This document shows, in pieces, positions 23,006 through 31,609 of a stretch of DNA of 34,786 nt. Source of the stretch: Oligoflexia bacterium (lineage in GTDB: Bacteria; Bdellovibrionota; Bacteriovoracia; Bacteriovoracales; Bacteriovoracaceae). Position 1 is the stretch's first letter; each line of letters begins with the position of its first letter. The DNA lies in contig JADGBS010000010.1 of assembly GCA_015231325.1 (NCBI GenBank), forward strand, positions 505-35,290, written 5' to 3'. The translations under genes were made by a program, and so were the position numbers. The notes beneath the pieces were generated by a model. That model worked only from the letters and a program-made list of their open reading frames with translations. It did not search any database and was not told the origin of the DNA.

Positions 23006-23743
23006 ATGATTAATTTTCCTAATATTTCATTGCCTTGGGAAGTCACTACTTTTTTGCAGAGCGATTTTAGAGGAAATGAACGATTAGATGTGTTGAATAG
23101 AATCTATCAACTACTATTTTCCTCTTCACAAATGGCACCTTTAATTGAACGGCTTTTTAGTACCGCCGTTCCTGATCGAGAAGTGGGCCAATTTTTGAAA
23201 TTTTTGGGGTGGAGGCATTTTCGTGATCGCTTATCATCCATATATCTATATTACTATGAGCACGATCACTATCCACGAGGGACAGATCCGCTTTTGGTAC
23301 GGGAAATTGTACAGTTAGAAAGAGAAGCAGAAAAAATTTTAATCGATGGACAATCTCGCTTCTTTTTGTTTTTTTATTACCTTAAGTTGGCAGATACTAA
23401 TTTGGAGAAAATAGGGCAATCTGAACAGAATCTTTTTCGAACATTTCCGCGGGAAATTTTGCAAGTTTTGTGCAGTAATAACCTCAAAATTTGGTATGTT
23501 GATTGGTTGTTGCTTTTGTTGTGGCATTTTTGCGATTATTTAGGAAAAGATTTGGTGTTGAAAAATTTGCGCGAGACGATTAAAAGTGGCAGGGCGGGCG
23601 CGATGGAGGGAGAAGGCCTTGTTGAGTATTGGTTTTTTTTCGATCGTCTGAGCGATCTGCAAAAGTATCAATTTATTTCTAATGTTTTGGCCTATAGTTA
23701 TTCTACTAACAGTCAAAGAATTTTCAAAGAGTTGATAATATAG
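23006..23743 (+). CDS. Hypothetical helical protein
   Basis: The 245-residue protein is not recognised. It is rich in Phe, Leu, Tyr, Arg and Asp and probably all-helical. It has no signal peptide; the stretch WYVDWLLLLLWHFCDYL (about 156-172) is hydrophobic but contains Asp and could be buried rather than membrane-spanning. gaggggag lies about ten bases before the ATG. A TATAAT at 22961-22966 may be its -10 element. It is divergent from the two-gene hypothetical unit and followed by a 7-bp repeat array. Confidence 0.65.
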   Translation: MINFPNISLPWEVTTFLQSDFRGNERLDVLNRIYQLLFSSSQMAPLIERLFSTAVPDREVGQFLKFLGWRHFRDRLSSIYLYYYEHDHYPRGTDPLLVREIVQLEREAEKILIDGQSRFFLFFYYLKLADTNLEKIGQSEQNLFRTFPREILQVLCSNNLKIWYVDWLLLLLWHFCDYLGKDLVLKNLRETIKSGRAGAMEGEGLVEYWFFFDRLSDLQKYQFISNVLAYSYSTNSQRIFKELII

Positions 23744-23760
23744 TGTGATGCCTGGGTATT

Positions 23761-23794
<34 letters not shown>

Positions 23795-23986
23795 GTAAAA
23801 AAGTAATATTACAGAAGCGCTGGCTTTACTGACTTCTTTGATCAATTTTGATTCTTAAACGAGGGGAAGTTCCTCAATATTTAATTTCTTTATTGATATT
23901 TTGGAAGGTACGCCTTAGACTCTTGTTTAGGGTGCGGATTTTTTTCTGATGGTATTGTGAGGGTATGGAATATTAGGGGGGAACCT

Positions 23987-24364
23987 ATGGATAAAAAGTA
24001 TAATTTCTTGGTTGTTGACGATGAGAGTGATATTGTTTCCATCCTTTCGGATTTTTTGCAAGATACGTTTGACTGCGATGTAGACGTTGCAAATAATGGT
24101 TTCTTTGGTTTAACCGCCAGCAAGAGTAGAAAGTACGATGTGATTGTCTCCGATCATAGAATGCCAGAGATGACGGGTGCTGAGTTCATTAACAGGGTAC
24201 GGGAAGAAGGTGGTCCCAATAGACTCACTCCGGTTGTTTTTCTTTCTGGGTACGTTGAGGAGGCAAAATTGGGAGTTAAACATCATGATGGAGTTGTATT
24301 CTTGGATAAAGTTTTGTATCCCACAGAACTAATTCCGAGTATTGAACAAATTTTAGATGAATGA
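23987..24364 (+). CDS. Single-domain CheY-like response regulator
   Basis: The ATG at 23987 is preferred because aggggg lies six bases upstream; an in-frame GTG at 23957 is unsupported. The 125 residues form one receiver: acidic VVDDESD near 9-15, phospho-acceptor Asp in VIVSDHRMPEMTG (about 54), switch Ser in VVFLSGY and the conserved Lys in FLDKVLYP, which lacks the usual KP pair. All active-site residues are present. It has no output domain, so it would act by protein contact. tRNA-Gly follows 67 bp downstream. The partner kinase is unknown. Confidence 0.9.
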   Translation: MDKKYNFLVVDDESDIVSILSDFLQDTFDCDVDVANNGFFGLTASKSRKYDVIVSDHRMPEMTGAEFINRVREEGGPNRLTPVVFLSGYVEEAKLGVKHHDGVVFLDKVLYPTELIPSIEQILDE

Positions 24365-24431
24365 TCTTGCGCTTTCGTTTTTTTAAGTCTAAAAGCTTAC
24401 TCATGCGCTCAGTGTATGCCTTCTTCGGTTT

Positions 24432-24507
24432 GCGGGTTTAACTCAATTGGTAGAGTGCTTGCTTCCCAGGCAGGAAGCTGTGGGTTCGAGTCCCATAACC
24501 CGCTCCA
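24432..24507 (+). tRNA. tRNA-Gly(CCC)
   Basis: A full cloverleaf is present: acceptor GCGGGTT pairs with AACCCGC, D-arm ACTC/GAGT, anticodon stem CTTGC/GCAGG with loop TTCCCAG (anticodon CCC), T-arm GTGGG/CCCAT with loop TTCGAGT, discriminator T and an encoded CCA end. The length is 76 nt. Confidence 0.97.
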
Positions 24508-24659
24508 TTTTTTATATCTTTGAGCGTTTTTCTTCGCTGCAAATAATAAAATATAGAAAAAATCGGTTACCTAATGGTGACGAAGGCAAGAGTGTGGTGT
24601 ATTAGGGTAATAGAATTAGATTTAACTTAATGTAACTTGTTGATGGAGGTTTCTAAAAG

Positions 24660-25886
24660 ATGGAATTGCCTAAAAAAAAATCTGCTGCTTTGACGATGCC
24701 GTTTTTGTTCTGGTTGGCGTTGATTTTTCAGTCAGCATTCACTTCTTTTCTAGCTGAGGCAGGTCAATGGCGGGGGATTTGCTATACGCCTTGCAGACAT
24801 GCTTCAGCAGGACCTGCGGGAGGAGTAGGCGTATATAACGACCTTCGCGGGCTCAGTAGTTTTACCGACACCATTAGGACCTATAGTATCAGCGACTGTG
24901 GTTTTGGTGAAAATGTATTGGAAGTTACTCGCTCTTTTGGAATGAGGGTGTACCTAGGAATGTGGATTGGTCCCTGGGGTTTTGGTGATGAATACAACGT
25001 CTTAGTAAAATTGGCCCATCAAGGGAAATTGGATAATGTTGATGTGATAATAGTGGGAAATGAAACGCAGTATCGTAATGATATAAGTGAAGATGCTTTA
25101 ATTGGAATGATGGGACAGGTTAGAGAATTTTTGAAAAGTGTTGGCTATGGGCATATTAAAATTACGACTGGTGATGTGCGTGGAAAATGGTCGGATCGGC
25201 TGATTTCTGCCAGTGACCTAGTGTTAGCGCATATGCATCCGTACTGGGAAGGAATTTCTATTGATCGATCTGTTGAAGAGGTATCAAAATTTATGTTAAA
25301 TATGCGTGTCAGATTGGATGCAATGGGTCAGAGTGGAAAGGTATTAATTTTGGGTGAGACTGGTTGGCCTAGTAAGGGTGAGTTTGTAGGGGCAGCAGCT
25401 CCTGGCGATGTTAACCAGGGACGCTATTATAAAGATCTAAAATGCGCTGCAAAAAATAACAACTTTAATATTTTCTTTTTTGAAGGTTTCGATTCTTGGC
25501 ATAAACGCGGTATCATCGAGTCGGAGAAATATTGGGGGCTCTTCACCGGTGATGGGAATTTGAAAATGTCAATTGCTCGTGCTCATGCAGAGGCATGTCC
25601 AAACGAAGGTGGTGGAGGAAACGTGCCGCCGGTGGTTGTTCCTTCACTGGAACGGGTTCAATGCCGTTATGTCTCCAACGAAAGGAAGTTAATGATTTCT
25701 AATTTGCCATCGCAGGTGCGTTGCGTCGTCTATCCCACCGGATCAAGAAAACAAGATACCTGGGGCCCTGTAATGGATTTTTCTCCTGCCAGTAGCAACG
25801 ATGCCTTTGTTTTGCTATTTGGAATGAAAGGATGTGAGAGTGATTTTTTAGGCAGGATTGATTGTCAGCAGATCCTTAAGCGGTAG
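24660..25886 (+). CDS. Secreted GH17-like glycoside hydrolase (beta-1,3-glucan-active family)
   Basis: The 408-residue protein begins with a signal peptide (MPFLFWLALIFQSAFTSFLA, cleavage near residue 34). The barrel domain (35-315) carries family-17 hallmarks: IRTYSISDCG (72-81), VGNET with the acid/base Glu135, HMHPYWEG (191-198), LGETGWPSKG with the nucleophile Glu233 and FFFEGFDSWHKR (272-283). Both catalytic glutamates are present. Residues 316-408 form a Gly/Pro-linked C-terminal Cys-containing domain that is not recognised. GH17 enzymes cut or remodel beta-1,3-glucans, which are typical of fungi, oomycetes and plants, so this suggests extracellular glucan use or periplasmic glucan remodelling. 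ggaggt lies before the ATG. Confidence 0.85.
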   Translation: MELPKKKSAALTMPFLFWLALIFQSAFTSFLAEAGQWRGICYTPCRHASAGPAGGVGVYNDLRGLSSFTDTIRTYSISDCGFGENVLEVTRSFGMRVYLGMWIGPWGFGDEYNVLVKLAHQGKLDNVDVIIVGNETQYRNDISEDALIGMMGQVREFLKSVGYGHIKITTGDVRGKWSDRLISASDLVLAHMHPYWEGISIDRSVEEVSKFMLNMRVRLDAMGQSGKVLILGETGWPSKGEFVGAAAPGDVNQGRYYKDLKCAAKNNNFNIFFFEGFDSWHKRGIIESEKYWGLFTGDGNLKMSIARAHAEACPNEGGGGNVPPVVVPSLERVQCRYVSNERKLMISNLPSQVRCVVYPTGSRKQDTWGPVMDFSPASSNDAFVLLFGMKGCESDFLGRIDCQQILKR

Positions 25887-25919
25887 GGTTTTATTCAGAA
25901 AATTCAGAATTCAGAATAA

Positions 25920-28475
25920 TTAAAATGAGTAGCTCATGGATGCACGGGTAAGGATGTTGCTCAGTGAAAGGACTCCTTTCTTTCCGGCGCTGATACTATT
26001 GCTTTCACCAATTCCTATTAGCCCTTCAAGTTTTAATCTGCCAAAAATGAGGCCAGCACCCGAAGATACCGCTGTGGTGTTTTTTTCGGTCTTTTGTTGT
26101 TTGGATAAATTGAGTTCGCTAGAAATAATGTTTTGTGTAATTGATCCTCTAAGGGTTAGCCACTCTTTGGCCAAGATCTCGATGCCAACAGTAATAGGTA
26201 TTCGCCAAATCTGGTGATTGTTAATTTGGGGATCAGTTGCCAAATTGTAACGTCTACTGATGTTGTCGCGAAAATAATGCAGATCAAGAAACATTTTTGC
26301 ACGTTCATTAAGTTCTGTAGGGATTCCTAACCCGAATTCCCAGAAGGAGTCTTTATAGTCGATATCTTGATGGTGATCTTGTTGGTAATATTCATAACCA
26401 TTGCGGTCCATTTTTAGATACAATATAAAATCCCTCCAGCGGTAATTCACTCCCAAAACGGTAGTGAGCTTGTTTCTGTATTCTTCCTTTGCGGTTATTC
26501 CACCTTGCGATTTATCAAAGGCGTTGAGATGTAGAAACCACTCACTCTTTCCCAGAAATATTCCAAATTTGAGTTTCATTGAATACTGTTTGCGGGGAAT
26601 GCCAGTTTGTTCGTCTTCACTCTGTGCAATTTTCATGGAGGCACCCCATTCGTTGCCGATATTACCGCCCACGAACACTTCGATCGAATTATCTTGGTAG
26701 AGAAATGAAGGAGTGGTTCCTGGTTTGGCCAAGCTAACTACGTCATTTCTGCGGTTATAACCTTCGTTGTCACCGAGATATACACCATAAATAAAAAGAT
26801 CTCCAGTTTTAAAAATACCACCTTCCGCCCTAGGAGCGCTAGCTCCCTGATCACCATTGTCATTACTACTTCCCCACTCGAGGATTACAAAGTCTTTGAC
26901 CACATTTAAGTATGCAGGGTTTATTGAAATATTTCGAGTATCGTTGTAGTAATAACTGGCCACGTTTTCACCACCCAAGGAGTCCATTCGTGCTTTACTC
27001 GCGAGGGCCGTTGGTTGCATCGTACATAATGTTGCAAATGTAAAAAAAGTAGTAAATATAATAAAAATAGATAGATCTGGCAGGATATTAATAGATTTCT
27101 TTATCTGATAAAAAGACAATAACTCGCGCAGAACTCCCCTTATCTCTCGCAATTTAGGAGAGGGGGGATCAAGTGGTAGCGATTTCACATATTCAACGTT
27201 TAGTGGAGCATCCATACCAAGAAAGTGTAGATTAGAGAGTGGGTTATCGGGATTTTCCTGGAATTTTGTTTGAAATTTTTTCAAAGATTCATCCTCTGGT
27301 AAAAGCGGAGGAAAAAATTTTCCTATATACAGCGATTCTGTACAAGAGGAGGAGGCGATGATCGAATTTATCTGATTGTTGATGCGCTCACCAAGCTGGC
27401 CAGCAATTGACGGATAGATTTTTTGCAGAATTCTTTTAAGTGTGCGAAGATCGCGACTGACTTCCTGGTTGGCAATTTCACCACCAGCGACATCTTTTTC
27501 CGCAAACCAGTAAAATAGTAGGTGTTGTTCTTTGGTTTCTGGGTTAAAAGGAAAAATGTTGCCGATAAAGTGTCCTCGATCGCAGGTAATCACCTTAGGA
27601 ATGATCACCACTCCACATTCGGCGGTGATCTGACTTTTACATTTTAGTTTGAGTGCTACTACTTGTGGGGTGTCACTTTTATTGCTCAATTGTTGCATTT
27701 CTTTAGCAATGTCCTCACCCAAAATTTTTATCAGCAGTTCTTTGCTGGAAAAAAGGGACCAAAATTTATCCATACCAATTCCTAGATAGAGATTTTGCGC
27801 GAAGTATTTCTCTCCGGCAGTAGTGCTTACCTGGAATAAAAAGGGATGTCTAGACTCAGATATGGATATGCTTTGTAATGTGCAATGTGCGTTTGTGCTA
27901 TGGTAATCGTCGTGGATGTCGCCATCGGTCATAAATTGGTTGATGCAGTCAGGAAGGAAGGTGGCGAGGGCATAGTACTCTTCCAATGGGGAGAGTTTTA
28001 GATGTTTAAAATTTTTACTATTGATAATTTTATACTGATGATCTTTGTAGTACCTGACGGGCAATTCGCTGTTCTCCTCAATCTCGGTTACTGTGGACGG
28101 AAGAACTTTCAATAAATGAAGATTATTTTCGCCGCGAATTAGGTTTATTTGCTGTGTAATATAATTACTGTGAAAATCATCTATAAGGTGAAAACTAGAA
28201 TCAGAACTAGAATCAGAACTAGAATCTGAATTTTCTTGCAGAGAAGTTAAAAATAGGCGACATGCAAGGTTATTACCAATAATGAGGTGGCGATAAATAT
28301 GCTGGTTTGTTGATATTGATAGTGCGGACTGATTAGACTGGTCAGACTGTGCTGATCTCGCAGTGAGTTTTTGGAAAGTGGATAAAGTCGATAAAGATGA
28401 ATTAGATGTCTCAGATGTATTGGATGTAGTACTAGAAGTACCAACTGGATTATTCATATTAAATTTAGACTCCAT
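25920..28475 (-). CDS. Giant in-frame gene: oxidoreductase-like N-half joined to an outer-membrane beta-barrel with an internal signal sequence
   Basis: One continuous 851-residue frame holds two unlike parts. Residues 1-60 are Ser/Thr/Asn-rich. From YRHLIIGNNLACRLFL (about 61-76) a Rossmann-type start, degenerate for GxGxxG, leads a domain of about 390 residues that resembles FAD-linked oxidoreductases (weak). Residues 460-490 (INILPDLSIFIIFTTFFTF then PTALA) look like a signal peptide, followed by an NPAYL-containing beta-rich region ending SMSYSF, typical of barrels. No stop separates the halves. A TTG at 27119 (residue 453), with aggggag 14 bases upstream, could start a separate barrel gene. 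The start is 2 bp from the transglycosylase stop, so the genes are coupled. Confidence 0.7.
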   Translation of the reverse strand: MESKFNMNNPVGTSSTTSNTSETSNSSLSTLSTFQKLTARSAQSDQSNQSALSISTNQHIYRHLIIGNNLACRLFLTSLQENSDSSSDSSSDSSFHLIDDFHSNYITQQINLIRGENNLHLLKVLPSTVTEIEENSELPVRYYKDHQYKIINSKNFKHLKLSPLEEYYALATFLPDCINQFMTDGDIHDDYHSTNAHCTLQSISISESRHPFLFQVSTTAGEKYFAQNLYLGIGMDKFWSLFSSKELLIKILGEDIAKEMQQLSNKSDTPQVVALKLKCKSQITAECGVVIIPKVITCDRGHFIGNIFPFNPETKEQHLLFYWFAEKDVAGGEIANQEVSRDLRTLKRILQKIYPSIAGQLGERINNQINSIIASSSCTESLYIGKFFPPLLPEDESLKKFQTKFQENPDNPLSNLHFLGMDAPLNVEYVKSLPLDPPSPKLREIRGVLRELLSFYQIKKSINILPDLSIFIIFTTFFTFATLCTMQPTALASKARMDSLGGENVASYYYNDTRNISINPAYLNVVKDFVILEWGSSNDNGDQGASAPRAEGGIFKTGDLFIYGVYLGDNEGYNRRNDVVSLAKPGTTPSFLYQDNSIEVFVGGNIGNEWGASMKIAQSEDEQTGIPRKQYSMKLKFGIFLGKSEWFLHLNAFDKSQGGITAKEEYRNKLTTVLGVNYRWRDFILYLKMDRNGYEYYQQDHHQDIDYKDSFWEFGLGIPTELNERAKMFLDLHYFRDNISRRYNLATDPQINNHQIWRIPITVGIEILAKEWLTLRGSITQNIISSELNLSKQQKTEKNTTAVSSGAGLIFGRLKLEGLIGIGESNSISAGKKGVLSLSNILTRASMSYSF
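28195..28230 (-). repeat. three 12-bp units in the oxidoreductase-like half
   Basis: ctagaatcagaa is repeated at 28195-28206 and 28207-28218, with a one-base variant at 28219-28230. It encodes an SDSS-type Ser/Asp run inserted soon after the first Rossmann beta-alpha unit. Confidence 0.9.
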
Positions 28476-28477
28476 AT

Positions 28478-29392
28478 TTACTTTTTGTTTTTACAGCAAC
28501 TGTTCCATTTAGCGACAGTACCTACCGGTACTCTTAGTGGATAGTATGCAAGGTTTAGCGGGGTGATAGTTCTACGAAGTTCAGGATTATAATTTCTGAT
28601 GAGATTATAGCTTTCGCCTAGCTGGGAGGAAAGAGAACGTAAATCAACCCCAGGAGGCAATGATAGTTCCTCAAAATCTAGCGGAGTGGCAAAGTCTATA
28701 TTGTGTAGGCCAAAAAGCTCCAGATTTTTGCCTATGATTGCTAGGGCCATGATTTTAGGAATGTGTTCTTTAGTCTCACTTTTTAGAAGATCCCCTCGGG
28801 ATAATTCCCAGAAATCATAGGTTCGTTGGTATCTAATTGCCCCCCAAACTTTTCCTTCTCCAGCATTGTAGGCGGCGAATGCCAGTTCCCAACTACCGAA
28901 CTCAGCGTATAATTTTTTTAGATAATTGCCGGCGGCAACCGTAGATTTTATAGGATCTTTTCGTTCATCAACGAAACGGTCAATCTTTAGCCCATACTCT
29001 AGTGCAGTGCTGCTGATGAATTGCCATGGGCCCACTGCATGGGCCGATGATTTTGCACGATTGTAAAAACCCGATTCGGCCATTGCTAAAAAAATGAGGT
29101 CTTCGGGTAGCTGCTGTTGGACTAATATCTTCCTCAGTAGAGGGGCGTATCGGCCGGCCCTTTGGCCATAACTGATGAATTTACTGCGGCCTTTAGTACA
29201 AAAATATTTGATCCATTTTTTTACTTGACGATTTTGTACCACCGGAATGTCAAATGAATTGTTAGGTAATGATAGTTCTTTGGTTCGGGCGGAGGCGGTA
29301 TTGGCCAATACATTGGCAGCACCCGTGAAGGTAGCAACGAGAGTGATCGTTATAGCGATGTAGATTAAAATGTAAGGTTGAATTTTCTTCAT
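28478..29392 (-). CDS. MltD-like membrane-bound lytic transglycosylase
   Basis: The ATG at 29392 is preferred over a TTG at 29407, giving 304 residues. A signal peptide (YILIYIAITITLVATFTGAA) is followed by the SLT domain: LPEDLIFLAMAESGFYNRA with the catalytic Glu in AESGF (about residue 106), AVGPWQF, DERKDP and AAYNAGEGKV. The DLRSLSSQLGESYNLIRNYN region after it resembles the MltD C-terminal part, but no clear LysM repeat is seen. The enzyme cleaves the MurNAc-GlcNAc bond to give 1,6-anhydro ends. Its coding region abuts the fusion gene by 2 bp. It is divergent from 29610-30323 across a gap with 22-bp repeats. Confidence 0.9.
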   Translation of the reverse strand: MKKIQPYILIYIAITITLVATFTGAANVLANTASARTKELSLPNNSFDIPVVQNRQVKKWIKYFCTKGRSKFISYGQRAGRYAPLLRKILVQQQLPEDLIFLAMAESGFYNRAKSSAHAVGPWQFISSTALEYGLKIDRFVDERKDPIKSTVAAGNYLKKLYAEFGSWELAFAAYNAGEGKVWGAIRYQRTYDFWELSRGDLLKSETKEHIPKIMALAIIGKNLELFGLHNIDFATPLDFEELSLPPGVDLRSLSSQLGESYNLIRNYNPELRRTITPLNLAYYPLRVPVGTVAKWNSCCKNKK

Positions 29393-29512
29393 AAGTATAT
29401 TATCCAAAAGAAATTTTATTTTTTTTACGCTGCGATTTTTGCTCTCTTTTTTATTTCTTTTTTTTATTGATAAATATTTAAAAAATTCACCTGTTTTCTC
29501 CGAGAACTATTC

Positions 29513-29579
29513 ATAAACTGTTCAGGGACTATGTGATAACTGCTCAAGAATTTCTCGATAACTGCTCGAGAACTACTGA
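29513..29579. repeat. three 22/23-bp direct repeats in a divergent intergenic region
   Basis: Units starting ATAAACTGTTCAGGGACT (29513), ATAACTGCTCAAGAATTT (29536) and ATAACTGCTCGAGAACTA (29558) follow one another. They lie between the divergent transglycosylase and exported-protein genes, where direct-repeat operators would be expected. Spacing of about two helical turns suits a DNA-binding protein, but no regulator is known. Confidence 0.75.
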
Positions 29580-29609
29580 ACAATTATATATTGCAAATAT
29601 TACAACAAG

Positions 29610-30323
29610 ATGCAAATGATATTTTTTTTGTTAATTAATTTCTTTCAGCTCGTTGGTTCATTTGAACTGGAGGCGTTGGAGGTTTCTAACGCGGTAGAAA
29701 CTTCCGCTAAAAGTCCCAGTATAATTCCCAGGGTAAGTCCTCGATTCGACTTCCAACTGGAGAAATTTTCTATACTTTTTACCCAACGGGATCTAAGAGC
29801 TGTTCGAAAGAGTCTATCACAGTTGGGTGGACGCAGTGGTGAGAATACAGACTTATATGCACAGATATCCACCACAAATAAGAATCTAGTAATTAGCAAA
29901 CTTAAGATCTTTGACACTAACGACAGTAGGTCTTTCCGCTATTACTATGTGTTGCTATTACAGAGTTACCTAGATCAAATATTAGATTTTTATATTGTTT
30001 TTCCGTCATTTATGGATCATCAGTTTGTTTATTACAATTTGCAAAAAAAATTTGCCAAAGTTGATAAGTTTGCTCGTTCTGGAAGTAGTTCTTTTTATAT
30101 CTGGAATAACGTAGGAGGAATAAAAATTACGTATAGTGCTACTTGTACAGTTTCTTGTTTTCCACTTTTTTTGGAGGGAGAATTTTTGGACGCACGAGAA
30201 CAAGTTAAGTCCAAGTTATCACAAAATCCCAATAATTCCAATAACAAAATCAGTGTTACCGGCGATGAAGATGTTTACAGTACCTTACTGGAAATGATGG
30301 TTAAAGCTGAAGGGGGGAATTAG
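29610..30323 (+). CDS. Hypothetical exported protein
   Basis: The 237-residue protein is not recognised. The N-terminus MQMIFFLLINFFQLVGSFELE looks like a signal peptide with a minimal n-region (no basic residue before the core), and cleavage would fall near VGSFELEA. The body mixes beta-rich (YYYVLLLQSYLDQILDFYIV) and basic segments, with two Cys close together (ATCTVSC) that could form a disulfide in the periplasm. No strong RBS is visible before the ATG. It converges with lgt (3-bp gap). The start and function are uncertain. Confidence 0.6.
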   Translation: MQMIFFLLINFFQLVGSFELEALEVSNAVETSAKSPSIIPRVSPRFDFQLEKFSILFTQRDLRAVRKSLSQLGGRSGENTDLYAQISTTNKNLVISKLKIFDTNDSRSFRYYYVLLLQSYLDQILDFYIVFPSFMDHQFVYYNLQKKFAKVDKFARSGSSSFYIWNNVGGIKITYSATCTVSCFPLFLEGEFLDAREQVKSKLSQNPNNSNNKISVTGDEDVYSTLLEMMVKAEGGN

Positions 30324-30326
30324 CAA

Positions 30327-31121
30327 TTATTGTTGTCCGCCAGAACGTCTCTTTAAAGAGACAATGATGATTATGCCGAATATAATCATCAGTGAACAAA
30401 GCATTTGTCCCATGGTGGTGGTTCCACCCAAGTAGTATCCCATTTGAGCATCCGGTTCACGAAAAAATTCAATAGAGTAGCGAATTAGTCCATAACCCAG
30501 TAGGAATGCTCCAGTGAGAAAACCAAGTTTTCTGTTTTTTATTTTACTTTTAAGTATCCATAAAATCAAAGTCAGGATAATCCCCTCTCCTATGGCCTCA
30601 TATAGTTGAGAAGGGTGGCGGGGATAAGGTCCGCCTGTTCTGCTGAACACCATGCCCCAGGGAAGATCGGTAACCCGTCCCCAGAGTTCTCCATTGATAA
30701 AATTACCGATGCGACCGAAGAAAAAACCTTGGGTGGCCGCCAAAGCTACCCCGTCGGCAATGTTATAGAAGGGGATTTTTTGGGCGCGTGCGTACAACCA
30801 ACAAACGAGGGCAAAGCCGAGGACTCCCCCGTGGAAGCTAAGACCTCCGTGCCAAACAGCAAAGATCTCCATTGGATCGCTCATTAGGTCATCTAGTCCA
30901 TAAACCAGCATGTAAGTAAGACGCGCCCCTACAAACATTCCAGCGATTAGGAGCAAGACGAACGAATCTACTTTTTCGGCGGGAATATCCAAAAATTTTT
31001 CCCTGGAGAGTTTTATCAAGATTCTACTGCCAATAACGAAGCCGATTACGTACATCAACCCGTACCAGCGTGCTTGTAATGGCCCAAGAGAAAAAATCAC
31101 TGGATTAAAATCGATTACCAT
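30327..31121 (-). CDS. lgt: Prolipoprotein diacylglyceryl transferase Lgt
   Basis: The 264-residue integral membrane enzyme transfers diacylglycerol from phosphatidylglycerol to the lipobox Cys of prelipoproteins. Hallmarks are the opening FNPVIFSLGPLQARWYGLMY, GARLTYML, WHGGLSFHGG (about 90-99), the Lgt signature GRIGNFINGELWG, PYPRHPSQLYEA and RYSIEFFREPD. About seven membrane helices are apparent. It is the only lipoprotein-processing gene in the window and would act on the lipoprotein encoded at 9752-10207. A perfect 16-bp palindrome (30347-30362) lies in its 3' end. Identification is secure. Confidence 0.97.
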   Translation of the reverse strand: MVIDFNPVIFSLGPLQARWYGLMYVIGFVIGSRILIKLSREKFLDIPAEKVDSFVLLLIAGMFVGARLTYMLVYGLDDLMSDPMEIFAVWHGGLSFHGGVLGFALVCWLYARAQKIPFYNIADGVALAATQGFFFGRIGNFINGELWGRVTDLPWGMVFSRTGGPYPRHPSQLYEAIGEGIILTLILWILKSKIKNRKLGFLTGAFLLGYGLIRYSIEFFREPDAQMGYYLGGTTTMGQMLCSLMIIFGIIIIVSLKRRSGGQQ

Positions 31122-31232
31122 TTTACTTGTTCACCTATTTATTATTGATTTTCCTGGTTATTATTTACCTGGTTATTTCTATTTACCCTTTGCGTGGCCT
31201 TTTTGTCGAGATATAATCCATCATACGCTAAA

Positions 31233-31261
31233 TTGAGCTATTGTGTATCTTTAGTTTATTT
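31233..31261 (+). promoter_or_regulatory. putative sigma70-type promoter of tRNA-Ser
   Basis: TTGAGC (31233-31238), a 17-bp spacer and TTATTT (31256-31261) lie about 10 bp before the tRNA 5' end. A better -10 (TATAAT, 31212-31217) further upstream lacks a good -35, so either could be used. Confidence 0.4.
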
Positions 31262-31271
31262 TCGCTAGCCA

Positions 31272-31363
31272 GGAGAGATGCCGGAGTGGTCGATCGGGCC
31301 GGTTTCGAAAACCGGTGTAGCGCGATTGCGCTACCTAGGGTTCGAATCCCTATCTCTCCGCCA
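31272..31363 (+). tRNA. tRNA-Ser(CGA)
   Basis: This is a class II tRNA of 92 nt: acceptor GGAGAGA/TCTCTCC, anticodon stem CCGGT/ACCGG with loop TTCGAAA (anticodon CGA), a long variable arm (TAGCGCG/CGCGCTA type), T-arm AGGG/CCCT with TTCGAAT, discriminator G and encoded CCA. Confidence 0.97.
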
Positions 31364-31609
31364 CTTCCTTTCTAAACACTGACTATAGTCTTCCACATAA
31401 AAAAATTATCTATGGCATTCTTTACAATAGTTGGGTACTCAATTATACTTGCCTGAGGGATTCATTCCGTGATTAATCAGCAGCGAATCCTTTTGCCGCT
31501 TGGTTAATCCCTTACTGCATTTTCAACACCGTCCTCTGGGCCTTTTGTAAGAAAGGACTGGGAACTGGACCTTAGATCTGAGACCTGAAATAATCTATCG
31601 GAATACTCT

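Noticed and set aside
29513..29579. CRISPR array
   Set aside because: The three units are directly adjacent without spacers, and no cas gene is present.
30347..30362. Perfect 16-bp palindrome GTCTCTTTAAAGAGAC as a terminator
   Set aside because: It lies inside the lgt coding end, has only a 4-nt loop if folded, and no T-run follows on either strand. It is kept only as a curiosity.
31411..31430. Sigma54 promoter (TGGCATTCTTTACA) upstream of the kinase gene
   Set aside because: The -12 GC is missing (AC instead), so the match fails at an invariant position.
31364..31609. Small gene or riboswitch in the gap before the kinase
   Set aside because: Only short frames and weak hairpins (such as CCTTT at 31541 with AAAGG at 31552) are visible; no known leader motif was recognised.
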